DNA of 47,655 nt from CAYMPH01 sp964392365. Its GTDB lineage: Bacteria > Spirochaetota > UBA4802 > UBA5550. The DNA is taken from NCBI GenBank assembly GCA_964392365.1, contig CAYMPH010000023.1, positions 1-47,655 of the forward strand, read 5' to 3'. Within the stretch, counting starts at the first letter, position 1. The number at the start of each line of letters is the position of its first letter. A model generated the notes under the pieces. The model made no database searches. It had not been told where the DNA came from and worked only from the letters and a program-made list of their open reading frames with translations. Shown here piece after piece: positions 23,797 through 31,581 of this stretch. The translations under genes were made by a program, and so were the position numbers.

Positions 23797-25671
23797 ATGG
23801 CAATAAATCCAATAGTGGATTCAAGAGATGTAAGGTTTATTCTTTTTGAGATGCTTGAAATTCAGAACCTTACAAAATTTGAAAAATTTTCAGAATTTGA
23901 CAAGGATACATTTGAAGATGTTATAAATCTTGCTGAAAATATTGCAGTAGAAAAAGTTTATCCGATAAATTCCGCATCAGATAAAAAGGGTACTACTTAT
24001 GATCCTGCTACAAAACAGGTAACTATTCCGGATGAATATAAAGCAGGTTTAAATGCTTATTATGAGGCAGGATTTATGTCAATGCCGGTTCATCCTGATC
24101 TGGGCGGTATGGGTATGCCTCAGGTAATTTATTCAACAACTACAGATTTTTTCAGCAGCGCAAGTGTTGCTTTCTCCATGTATCCGATGCTGAGCGTTGG
24201 CGCTTTAAATATGATTATACATTTTATGCCTGAATCTCCAAAGAAAAAAATTATTATAGAAAAAGTTCTTTCAGGCGAGTGGGGTGCAAGTATGTGTCTT
24301 ACTGAACCTGATGCAGGTTCAGATGTCGGAGCTCTCAAAACAAAAGCTGTAAAAAAAGCCGATGGAACTTACAGCATAAAAGGAAATAAAATATTTATAT
24401 CTTCCGGGGATAATGATTATTATAAAAATATGATTCACCCGGTTCTTGCACGAATTGAGGGAGATCCTTCAGGAACTAAAGGCATTTCAATTTTTGTAGT
24501 TCCAAAATTTAATTTTGATGATAACGGCAAATTACTCGATCAAAATGATGTTGTTTGTTCCGGAATTGAACATAAAATGGGAATCAAAGCAAGCGCAACC
24601 TGTTCATTAAGTTTCGGAGATGATGGCAAATGCGTTGGTACTCTTATGGGTGAAGAAAGAAAGGGTATGAAAATCATGTTCCAGATGATGAATGAAGCAA
24701 GACTTTATGTAGGAAGCCAGGGCATGTCAGTATCAAGCGCAGCTTATCTGCATGCCTTGAATTATTCAAAAGACAGGGTTCAGGGAGTTCACGCCACCCA
24801 GATGATGAATCCTGAAGCAAAAGGTGTTTCGATAATTGAGCATCCTGACGTAAAAAGAATGCTTTTATCAATGAAATCAAAAGTTGAAGCAATGAGAAGC
24901 CTCACATATTATTGCGGATGGCTTGAAGACATTATTCATAATGAGAAAGGCGATGCCAAAAATGAAGCCCAGGGACTTCTCGATTTTCTGATCCCTATCA
25001 ATAAAGCAGGAAATACAGATACTTCATGGGATGTGACAAGCGATGCAATTCAGTGTTATGGCGGTTACGGATTCATTGCTGATTATCCTGTTGAGCAGTA
25101 TGCAAGGGATGCAAAAATTCTGTCTCTTTATGAAGGAACAAACGGAATTCAGTCTATGGACCTTGCAATGAGAAAACTTCTGATGAATCCTGAGCAGTAT
25201 AATTATAAAATATATGTAAAAAGAATACGCGAAACTATGGCAGATGCTAAAGGAAAAGTTGATGATAAGTATATTGCAGCAATGGAAAAAGCTCTTGTGA
25301 AAATTGACGAAGTTGTCAATTACCTGAAAGCACAGATGGCTGCAATGAAATTTCTTAATATTTTTGCTGTTGCAGTTCCGCTTCAGAAATCGTTTACAAT
25401 TTTAACTTATTCATGGATGCAGCTTATAGGTATGTCAACAGCTCAGCCTAAAATGAAAGAGCTTGTAGGAGATAAAAAAGGCGAAGAAAGAGAGAAATTT
25501 CTTGCTGATAACGCTGAAGCAGCATTTTATACTGGAAGAGTTCTTTCAGGTCAGCATTATATCGGCTCTGAATCTTATCAGCTTTATTCATACTGCGAGC
25601 AGATTTTAAATGGTGATTCTGCAGTTACGAAAGCCAGCAAAGTTATATTTTCCGGAATGAGTAAAGATTGA
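23797..25671 (+). CDS. Acyl-CoA dehydrogenase, large (about 600-residue) type
   Basis: FAD enzyme that introduces an alpha-beta double bond into acyl-CoA; 624 residues, the long subgroup with an extra C-terminal domain. The FAD-binding landmark CLTEPDAGSDVGALKTKA is present, followed by YSIKGNKIFISSGD, and QCYGGYGFIADYPVEQYARD leads into the catalytic region YEGTNGIQ, in which Glu446 is the expected base. The terminal part (about 470-624) matches the four-helix acyl-CoA dehydrogenase C domain. A strong GGAGGAG at 23786-23792 precedes the start. No electron-transfer flavoprotein genes are adjacent. It ends at a strong terminator and is likely a monocistronic unit. Substrate chain length cannot be read from sequence. 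Confidence 0.9.
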   Translation: MAINPIVDSRDVRFILFEMLEIQNLTKFEKFSEFDKDTFEDVINLAENIAVEKVYPINSASDKKGTTYDPATKQVTIPDEYKAGLNAYYEAGFMSMPVHPDLGGMGMPQVIYSTTTDFFSSASVAFSMYPMLSVGALNMIIHFMPESPKKKIIIEKVLSGEWGASMCLTEPDAGSDVGALKTKAVKKADGTYSIKGNKIFISSGDNDYYKNMIHPVLARIEGDPSGTKGISIFVVPKFNFDDNGKLLDQNDVVCSGIEHKMGIKASATCSLSFGDDGKCVGTLMGEERKGMKIMFQMMNEARLYVGSQGMSVSSAAYLHALNYSKDRVQGVHATQMMNPEAKGVSIIEHPDVKRMLLSMKSKVEAMRSLTYYCGWLEDIIHNEKGDAKNEAQGLLDFLIPINKAGNTDTSWDVTSDAIQCYGGYGFIADYPVEQYARDAKILSLYEGTNGIQSMDLAMRKLLMNPEQYNYKIYVKRIRETMADAKGKVDDKYIAAMEKALVKIDEVVNYLKAQMAAMKFLNIFAVAVPLQKSFTILTYSWMQLIGMSTAQPKMKELVGDKKGEEREKFLADNAEAAFYTGRVLSGQHYIGSESYQLYSYCEQILNGDSAVTKASKVIFSGMSKD

Positions 25672-25704
25672 TATTTATCTCAGAATAGAATACTGAATAC
25701 TATA

Positions 25705-25730
25705 GAACAAGGGGTTGCAACCCCTTGTTC
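25705..25730. repeat. Perfect 26-base palindrome
   Basis: GAACAAGGGGTTG (25705-25717) is followed directly by its exact reverse complement CAACCCCTTGTTC (25718-25730). It lies between the acyl-CoA dehydrogenase stop and the bidirectional terminator. As RNA it would fold into a very stable hairpin, but it has no T tract. It may be a first transcription-pausing hairpin, a 3' RNA stabiliser, a protein-binding site or a copy of a dispersed palindromic repeat; no second copy is seen in the window. Confidence 0.75.
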
Positions 25731-25736
25731 AAATTT

Positions 25737-25772
25737 AAAAAAAGCCTTCCCGTAATCGGGCAGGCTTTTTTT
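25737..25772. terminator. Bidirectional rho-independent terminator
   Basis: AAAAAAAGCCT (25737-25747) pairs with AGGCTTTTTTT (25762-25772), and inside it CCCG pairs with CGGG around a TAAT loop, with one mismatch between the two stems. The T7 tract lies downstream on the plus strand and the A7 tract gives the same on the minus strand. It separates the convergent acyl-CoA dehydrogenase gene and the cobamide operon and can stop both. Confidence 0.9.
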
Positions 25773-25821
25773 GTTTTGTATATGCAGCCCTGTTTAATAG
25801 ATTACACTGCTGGACTAATCG

Positions 25822-27105
25822 TTAGAAATATTCATTTATTAAATCAAAACTGTTCTGAAGCATTCTCGAGTGATAATTTTCAACTGTAACCAGTCCGGAA
25901 AAATTTTTCAATATTTCAAATACAGGACGAGAATAAGTAACGGTCTGATGATCCTGTGTTTTTCCTGATTCAATAATTAATCCATGTAGATGGATAGCTG
26001 TAGTAGTTTTTAATCTTTCTGTTATATCTGAAAGATCAAAGTTGTATTTTAAATAATGTCCGATATCAGCACAATAATTTAAACCGCATTCTTTCACAAC
26101 AAGATCTAATTCTTTAAGAGAAGTTTGTGTATTTTCCAGATTAAATGAAAGCGATGGGAATTCATTTCTAATAGATTTAAAAAATTTTATATAAATCATA
26201 TCAACTTTATTTTTTATTTCATTTGTAATTGATATTCCGTGCTTTTCCGGTAAATCATAATGAAATGTAAAATTGGATACTTTTAATTCCTGCAGTTTTT
26301 CAAGGATAAGTAACGTTTCCTTTAAACGTAATTCGTAATTATCCCATAAGGATGGTCCAGCCGGCATATGTGCCGAATATGAAAATCCTGCGCCCTTAGA
26401 TAGATAATTCAGTGTGGAAATATTGTCTTTCTGGAATATAGGATCATCAGCAGATGAATCAAATAAAAGAAGCTGTATGTCTTCTGCTTTATCCTGTAAA
26501 TATAAAATATTCGTAATGTAATCTGCAGGTAAAACATATGATGGAGCTCCAAGTTTAAATGTTCTGCATTTCTGTTTTTTATTCAATCTCGGTATTCCGG
26601 ATTCAAGAATATAAACTTCATCAGCTGCCTCCGCCAGGCGGCAGTTCCATCTGCCCTGCAGATCCTGAAAATATCTTCCAAGACGGTTATCGCAGACAGG
26701 AGAAGTTCCGACTTCGTTGCTGACCATTATAAGTGAGAGATTGTTTTTTTTAGAAATGTTTATAATCAGATCAAGATATTTATCGCCTGAATTTACATGC
26801 CAATCCAATGGACGTTCTTCATCAGCAAGCAGGCGATTTGAAAGATTGATAGTCATGCAATCGATTAGAATTGTCTGATTTTCAAAACCGGATAAAACTT
26901 TAGGCAAATCTATGGGTTCCTCAATTGTTGAAAATTTATCTCCACGACGTTTAGTATGAAGTGCAATCCGTTCTTTCATTTCGCTGTCAAATGAAACTGC
27001 TGTGGCAATATATAAAGGCTTAGTCTGATAGAAGAGAGCTTTCTTTTCCGCAAAGCTTGATTTTCCGCTGCGGATGCCGCCTGTGATAAGAGTTATTTTA
27101 TTCAT
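25822..27105 (-). CDS. cobU: CobU (cobinamide kinase/guanylyltransferase) fused to CbiR-like TIM-barrel domain
   Basis: A 427-residue two-domain protein. Residues 1-180 are CobU/CobP: P-loop GGIRSGKSS (9-17), His50 at the position guanylylated in CobU, and the SNEVGTSPVCDNRLG then DLQGRWNC blocks. CobU phosphorylates cobinamide and transfers GMP to give adenosylcobinamide-GDP. CobU alone is about 180 residues, so the remaining 220 are extra. Residues 210-427 look like an AP-endonuclease/xylose-isomerase TIM barrel with spaced metal-ligand candidates His246, His282, Glu324, Asp347, His350, His374 and Glu409. This resembles CbiR, which cuts cobamides to cobinamide phosphate, the substrate for CobU guanylylation. 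CobU identity is firm; the CbiR call is by fold, motifs and context. It is the last gene of the btuB-cobS-cobT operon. Confidence 0.88.
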   Translation of the reverse strand: MNKITLITGGIRSGKSSFAEKKALFYQTKPLYIATAVSFDSEMKERIALHTKRRGDKFSTIEEPIDLPKVLSGFENQTILIDCMTINLSNRLLADEERPLDWHVNSGDKYLDLIINISKKNNLSLIMVSNEVGTSPVCDNRLGRYFQDLQGRWNCRLAEAADEVYILESGIPRLNKKQKCRTFKLGAPSYVLPADYITNILYLQDKAEDIQLLLFDSSADDPIFQKDNISTLNYLSKGAGFSYSAHMPAGPSLWDNYELRLKETLLILEKLQELKVSNFTFHYDLPEKHGISITNEIKNKVDMIYIKFFKSIRNEFPSLSFNLENTQTSLKELDLVVKECGLNYCADIGHYLKYNFDLSDITERLKTTTAIHLHGLIIESGKTQDHQTVTYSRPVFEILKNFSGLVTVENYHSRMLQNSFDLINEYF

Positions 27106-27142
27106 ATTATTCCGGTTGCAAATTGATTTTTATTTAAAATAA

Positions 27143-28207
27143 TCAGGTTTTTGTTGAAACTGATGCATCTGAAAAAGTTGCCATTTCGCATAAAATTCTG
27201 GCGGAAGCTTCAACAATAGGCATTGCAAGGGCAGCTCCGGTTCCTTCGCCAAGTCTCATTGAAAAATTTAATATAGGCTTGAGATTGAGTTTGTCAAGCA
27301 TTACTGAATGCATTTTTTCTTCAGATAGATGAGCTGCAAGCATGTATTCACGAGATAATGGAGATAATAAAAAAGCAAGTAAAGCTGCAGAAGTCGATAT
27401 TACTCCATCTATAAGTACTGGAATTTTATTCGCAGCTGATGCAAGTATAATTCCTGTCATAGCTCCAATTTCCAGACCTCCGATTTTGGATAAAATATCC
27501 AACGCATCATCTGCTTTTGGATTATGAAGATGTATTGATTTATTTATAACTTCAATTTTCCTTATAATTCCCTTTTTATCCAATCCTGTTCCTTTACCTG
27601 CCAATTCATCAGCAGTACGTTTGCAGACTACACATGCTATAGCAGTTGCAGGTGTGGTATTTCCTATACCCATTTCGCCGATTCCTAATAAATCGATTTT
27701 TCCGCATTTAATTTCATTTTCAACTAATTCAATTCCATGTAAAATAGATAGTAGTGCTTCATCCGTATTCATGGCTTTTTCTCTGGCCATATTTTTAGTT
27801 CCGTATGCAATTTTCATGTTGCGGAAATTTTTATCATCAATTTTTAAATCGGAAGCAACGCCGATATCTGCAATGATAACTTTAGCTCCAGCCTGGCGTG
27901 AGAGTACATTTATTGCTGCACCCCCATGAATGAAATTATAAACCATCTGCGATGTAACTTCCTGGGGAAATGCACTTATTCCTTCCTCTGTTACACCATG
28001 ATCACCGGCTACTGTAAAAATAACCTTGTTACTTATTTTTGGATAAATGGTTGAGGTAATTGAAGCGAGTTTTATAGAGATTTCTTCTAAAAAACCTAAA
28101 CTTCCCTGCGGTTTGGTGAGATTATCCTGCCGGTTTTGTGCGAGTTCTGACATTTCAAGGTTTACAGGTGTGATTTTTTTTATATAATCTTTTAATTTAT
28201 TATGCAT
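27143..28207 (-). CDS. cobT: Nicotinate-nucleotide-dimethylbenzimidazole phosphoribosyltransferase
   Basis: Activates the lower-ligand base by transferring ribose phosphate from nicotinate mononucleotide, giving alpha-ribazole phosphate or an analogue. From the ATG at 28207 (GAGAG at 28214-28218, minus strand) it has 354 residues, the normal length; an in-frame TTG at 28222 is the alternative. Motifs: LTKPQGSLGFLEE, AGDHGVTEEGISAFPQEVT, GEMGIGNTTPA, and LGEGTGAALAM with the expected catalytic Glu321. Which base is used cannot be read from the sequence; no bluB or bza base-synthesis gene lies in the window, so the base may be scavenged or made elsewhere. Confidence 0.96.
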   Translation of the reverse strand: MHNKLKDYIKKITPVNLEMSELAQNRQDNLTKPQGSLGFLEEISIKLASITSTIYPKISNKVIFTVAGDHGVTEEGISAFPQEVTSQMVYNFIHGGAAINVLSRQAGAKVIIADIGVASDLKIDDKNFRNMKIAYGTKNMAREKAMNTDEALLSILHGIELVENEIKCGKIDLLGIGEMGIGNTTPATAIACVVCKRTADELAGKGTGLDKKGIIRKIEVINKSIHLHNPKADDALDILSKIGGLEIGAMTGIILASAANKIPVLIDGVISTSAALLAFLLSPLSREYMLAAHLSEEKMHSVMLDKLNLKPILNFSMRLGEGTGAALAMPIVEASARILCEMATFSDASVSTKT

Positions 28208-28231
28208 AATATATTCTCTCAATTTCTTAAT

Positions 28232-28963
28232 TTAAATTTTATTTATAAGGCTTAAGATTAACAAAGAAAGTAAACTGCTGCTTTCAATAAAAAATCCTAA
28301 TACATCTCCTGTGATTCCTCCGATTTTATTTTTAGACCAGATAGATATCAGCCAACCATATATTAAAATGAATAATATTAATATTAAATTATGCCAACCC
28401 AGCCAAATCGCAAAACCAATGCTGATGAAAAGGCCGAACAGGAGCTTGTTTTTTGTGACATTTTCAACAAAAAATTTTCCGGTACCGCTTTCTCTGGGAT
28501 ATAAGGATATCAAACCAAGCCAGATAATTCCCCACCTGGAAATGCAGAAAATTAATATTAACTGCTGCCATTGAATCAGCGGCAGAAATGCATACATCCA
28601 TCCGAACCAGCATATGCTTGCGCAAACTGCAAAAGATCCGGCTGTTGGATCTTTCATGATGGATAAGATCTGTTTACGCGGTTTTCCTGAAAAAAAACCA
28701 TCAATTGTATCCATGAAACCATCCATGTGCAATCCGCGTGTAATAATTAAATATGCAGCGATTGTAAGTATAGAAGCTGCAGACTGATTCCAGAGTATTG
28801 CAGAGTAGTTGAAAAACAATCCGCAGATTAAACCTATAACTGCACCAGCAAATGGAAAATACGCAATGCCCCGCTTTAAATCTGCCATATCAGTTTTGAC
28901 CGGCAGAGGAATAGAAGTGCAGAATTGCATTGCGGATATTATACTTTTAAATAGTTTTAACAT
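28232..28963 (-). CDS. cobS: Adenosylcobinamide-GDP ribazoletransferase (cobalamin synthase)
   Basis: Inner-membrane enzyme that joins adenosylcobinamide-GDP to alpha-ribazole (phosphate), completing the cobamide. It has 243 residues with about six hydrophobic helices. The metal-binding signature HMDGFMDTIDG (79-89) is intact and is followed by IMKDPTAGSFA, both typical of CobS. The start follows AAGG on the minus strand. It lies between the receptor gene (97-base gap) and cobT (24-base gap). Confidence 0.95.
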   Translation of the reverse strand: MLKLFKSIISAMQFCTSIPLPVKTDMADLKRGIAYFPFAGAVIGLICGLFFNYSAILWNQSAASILTIAAYLIITRGLHMDGFMDTIDGFFSGKPRKQILSIMKDPTAGSFAVCASICWFGWMYAFLPLIQWQQLILIFCISRWGIIWLGLISLYPRESGTGKFFVENVTKNKLLFGLFISIGFAIWLGWHNLILILFILIYGWLISIWSKNKIGGITGDVLGFFIESSSLLSLLILSLINKI

Positions 28964-29063
28964 TTTAACCTTACTTTTCTTTCTATGTATTAAAGCAGTT
29001 ATTGTTTATAGTATTATCTTTTCAATTATAAGTTTGTTTAAATATAGTCTTTATTCACTTTTT

Positions 29064-31127
29064 TTATATCTTAATATTAATTCCGCCATAAGCATTTATT
29101 CCAGGAGAGTAGTACCAGTAAGCTTCCTGGTATTTTGAATCAGTTAAATTCTCAACTCTTGCAAAGATCTGTATAGAATCAATAATTTTAAAAGAAACAG
29201 CAAGGTCAAGTTTAACATATGGTGATAAAACAACAGTTGATGAGTCTGAATCCTTTCTTGATCCAATGTATGAATAGGTTATATTGATATTTGCTCTACG
29301 GTCAATAAACGACCAGTTCAAAACTGAAAAGAATTTATCTATTGGCTTTCTGGCGAGCTGTACATCGCTGCCTTCAACATTTGCTTTGGTAAATGTATAA
29401 CCTGCAGTAATTTTAAGATTATATGGCAGATTAAAAGTAAAATCAAGCTCGAATCCCTGCATTAAAGCTTTCCCGATATTTAATGGTTTATAATACCAGG
29501 GAGAAATTTCTATATAAGTTATTAAATTTGTATAAGTGTTGTTGAAATATACTGCATTTATTATAATCAGATTTTTATATAACGGCTGTTCAAAACCAAT
29601 ATCAAAACTGATATTTTTTTCCGGCAATAATGAAGGATTTCCTTCACCATACAAGTTTGCAGGAACATATAACTGATAGATCGTCGGAGCTTTTAATCCT
29701 GTACCGACATTTCCCTTTATGCGGGTTTCTGAAACAGGAATTATACCTGATATAGAAATATTATAATTAAAATCAGAGCCAAAAGCCTGATTGTAATCAT
29801 ACCTGAATCCTGTAATTAGAAACAGTCTATCGAAAAGTTTAAAATGATTCTGCAGGTATAATCCGAAATTGGAAATTGTTTTTTTAGGTAATATACTATA
29901 GTCGCTATATAATGTTGAATTGTAGACTTGTGTTGCTGTATCAAATGAACCGGAAACACCTAATGTTATTGTATCTTTGATATTTTCACTATTGATATTG
30001 AAATTATTCTGCCATTCGATTTTGTCATTCATTCCATCCATAAATGTATAATCAGATCCTGCCGGCGAATCTATAAGATTTTTAGTATTTGAACTTAAAT
30101 GGCTGTAGGTAAGACGGTGATTCCAGAAATCAATTGTTTGATTGAAAACAAGTCCTGTGCTGAAAAGTTCGCTGTAAAACATGCAGTAAGGAGAATCTTT
30201 ATTAAAATCGTCTACCGCTGCTTCTGAATTGATATAATGTATATTGAAATCTAATGTTGAGTTTCCGAATAATTTCAGCCTTGTTCTTGAAGATATGCTT
30301 GTGTTGTGATAAGGATCATTTTCAAGTCCGTTTATTGTACCATCAGCATTTGCTCTTCTTGAAACTCCCTCAGAATCTGTTCTTGTTGCAGATAATGAAA
30401 AATTAATTATTTCATTGCTTGCTGTAACCGATGCTGTTTCTCTAAAGGTAAGGAATGATCCTCCCTCTACGGAAAATTTAAATTCAGGTTTACCTTCACC
30501 CTTTTTTGTAATGATATTGATTACCCCTGCGGATGATTCTGAACCGTATAGAACACTGCTCGGGCCCCGGATAATTTCTATTCTTTCTATATTATCTGAC
30601 GGATAATTTGCAAAATCAAAAGATTTATCTCCGCCTCCGCCTATAGGGTCGTTTACCGGAACTCCATCTATTAATACTAAAACATTTTTCGAGCTCGCGC
30701 CTCTTATTCCTATTGATGAACTCGAACCTATCGGGCCCTGATTTACAACATCTACACCCGGAATAGTCCGTAATACATCTGATACAAAATTTTTTCCGCT
30801 CTCAGTAATTTCATCGCCTGTTATAACTGATACAGAAGCTCCTGTTTCTCTTTTATCAATTTCATTTTTTGTTGCTGTAATGATAATTCCATCAGATTTA
30901 AATTTCTTTTTAGCGATTTTTTCAGGTTTTACATCATCATTTTTCTGAATTTTTTTTTCATCATCTGCAGGAGTATCGTTTTCTGATTTTTGAATTTTCT
31001 GATTATCTGATTGCTCGGATTCATTTTCAGGTGTCTGGATTTTTTCTGCATAAATAGTAGTGCTGGTTAATAATAAAACTGACAGGCAAAGTATAAGTTT
31101 TTTTAATAAAGAATTCTTTTTAAACAT
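29064..31127 (-). CDS. btuB: BtuB-like TonB-dependent outer-membrane receptor for cobamides
   Basis: Energy-dependent outer-membrane importer, 687 residues from the ATG at 31127, which has GGAGGG seven bases upstream and opens a signal peptide (MFKKNSLLKK, then LILCLSVLLL). A Lys/Asp/Glu-rich linker of about 50 residues precedes a TonB-box-like segment (DGIIITATK) and the plug domain with VLVLIDGVPVNDP. The remainder is a 22-strand-type barrel ending with an aromatic-rich, strand-forming terminus (GINAYGGINIKI), as needed for outer-membrane assembly. The riboswitch just upstream and cobS-cobT-cobU downstream identify the cargo as a corrinoid. No btuCDF permease genes are in the window. The long charged linker between signal peptide and TonB box is unusual. 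Confidence 0.9.
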   Translation of the reverse strand: MFKKNSLLKKLILCLSVLLLTSTTIYAEKIQTPENESEQSDNQKIQKSENDTPADDEKKIQKNDDVKPEKIAKKKFKSDGIIITATKNEIDKRETGASVSVITGDEITESGKNFVSDVLRTIPGVDVVNQGPIGSSSSIGIRGASSKNVLVLIDGVPVNDPIGGGGDKSFDFANYPSDNIERIEIIRGPSSVLYGSESSAGVINIITKKGEGKPEFKFSVEGGSFLTFRETASVTASNEIINFSLSATRTDSEGVSRRANADGTINGLENDPYHNTSISSRTRLKLFGNSTLDFNIHYINSEAAVDDFNKDSPYCMFYSELFSTGLVFNQTIDFWNHRLTYSHLSSNTKNLIDSPAGSDYTFMDGMNDKIEWQNNFNINSENIKDTITLGVSGSFDTATQVYNSTLYSDYSILPKKTISNFGLYLQNHFKLFDRLFLITGFRYDYNQAFGSDFNYNISISGIIPVSETRIKGNVGTGLKAPTIYQLYVPANLYGEGNPSLLPEKNISFDIGFEQPLYKNLIIINAVYFNNTYTNLITYIEISPWYYKPLNIGKALMQGFELDFTFNLPYNLKITAGYTFTKANVEGSDVQLARKPIDKFFSVLNWSFIDRRANINITYSYIGSRKDSDSSTVVLSPYVKLDLAVSFKIIDSIQIFARVENLTDSKYQEAYWYYSPGINAYGGINIKI

Positions 31128-31171
31128 TTTCAACCCTCCGGTATTACCTGGAGAGATTAAGGAAGGCAAAT

Positions 31172-31196
31172 AAAAAAGCATGCCTTCGAGGCATGC
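31172..31196 (-). terminator. Intrinsic terminator of the cobalamin riboswitch
   Basis: On the minus strand GCATGCCT, loop CGA, AGGCATGC is followed by TTTTTT (plus-strand A tract at 31172-31177). The eight-base-pair stem and T tract form a clear rho-independent terminator 45 bases upstream of the btuB start and downstream of the aptamer. The segment TCGAGG in the 31219-31230 palindrome can pair with CCTCGA in the terminator's 5' arm and loop, a possible antiterminator. Confidence 0.85.
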
Positions 31197-31239
31197 CGGT
31201 TTGTTTAACCCTATCCCTATCCTCGAGGATATTAATTTT

Positions 31240-31345
31240 TAAGGAAGATCTGGCTTGAGCCTTGCGGCTTTACAGTTGCGGGACAGCGCGGGATTTTCAC
31301 CCGACTTCCTCCTTGAATACGGAAATTTTTCCGTAATGAAATACA
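31240..31345 (-). promoter_or_regulatory. Cobalamin riboswitch (aptamer)
   Basis: On the minus strand the conserved core reads TCGGGTGAAAATCCCGCGC, then TGTCCCGCAACTGTAAAGCC (within 31264-31305), the hallmark of the adenosylcobalamin aptamer. It is followed by a small GCC-GCAA-GGC stem and a B12-box-like AAGCCAGATCTTCC (31243-31256). A perfect hairpin precedes the core (TACGGAAA at 31318-31325 paired with TTTCCGTA at 31328-31335). The aptamer sits between a candidate promoter and an intrinsic terminator ahead of btuB, so binding of cobalamin is expected to stop transcription of btuB-cobS-cobT-cobU. Confidence 0.95.
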
Positions 31346-31372
31346 AAAATGATTAGGGTGAAATATTGTCAA
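31341..31372 (-). promoter_or_regulatory. Candidate promoter of the riboswitch-controlled operon
   Basis: On the minus strand a perfect TTGACA (31372 down to 31367) is followed by TTGTAT (31346 down to 31341), a spacer of 20 bases. The position just upstream of the aptamer hairpin is right; the -10 box and spacing are poor, and it may overlap the 5' edge of the aptamer. Confidence 0.3.
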
Positions 31373-31482
31373 TTTAATTTTTATTATTAATTCTGAATGA
31401 ATACCTGAATTTAATAATGAAGTTTTAAAATTTTAAAAAAATTTACTACTTAATTTATGAAAACAGGTTATAAAATTATATG

Positions 31483-31512
31483 TTGACATTCCGGATGTTT
31501 TTATTTTTAGAT
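31483..31512 (+). promoter_or_regulatory. Candidate promoter of the hybrid histidine kinase gene
   Basis: A perfect TTGACA at 31483-31488, an 18-base spacer, then TTAGAT at 31507-31512 (three of six, keeping the key T1, A5 and T6). It lies 94 bases upstream of the kinase start. Confidence 0.35.
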
Positions 31513-31581
31513 AGGATCTAATGATAAAATTAAATTTTAAAATTAGTAATTTTTTTCCTTCAAATATTCCGGGGATGGCTG

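Larger units (their letters stand above)
31128..31581. other. Divergent control region between btuB and the histidine kinase gene
   Basis: This 454-base stretch has no gene. Toward btuB it holds, in transcription order, a candidate promoter, the cobalamin aptamer, a self-complementary ATCCTCGAGGAT (31219-31230) and the intrinsic terminator. Toward the kinase gene it holds a candidate promoter at 31483-31512. The part from about 31373 to 31482 is very AT-rich and shows nothing further that I can name. Confidence 0.85.

Noticed and set aside
27621..27929. Plus-strand open frame inside cobT
   Set aside because: It is antisense to conserved CobT motifs, with no start signals or family match.
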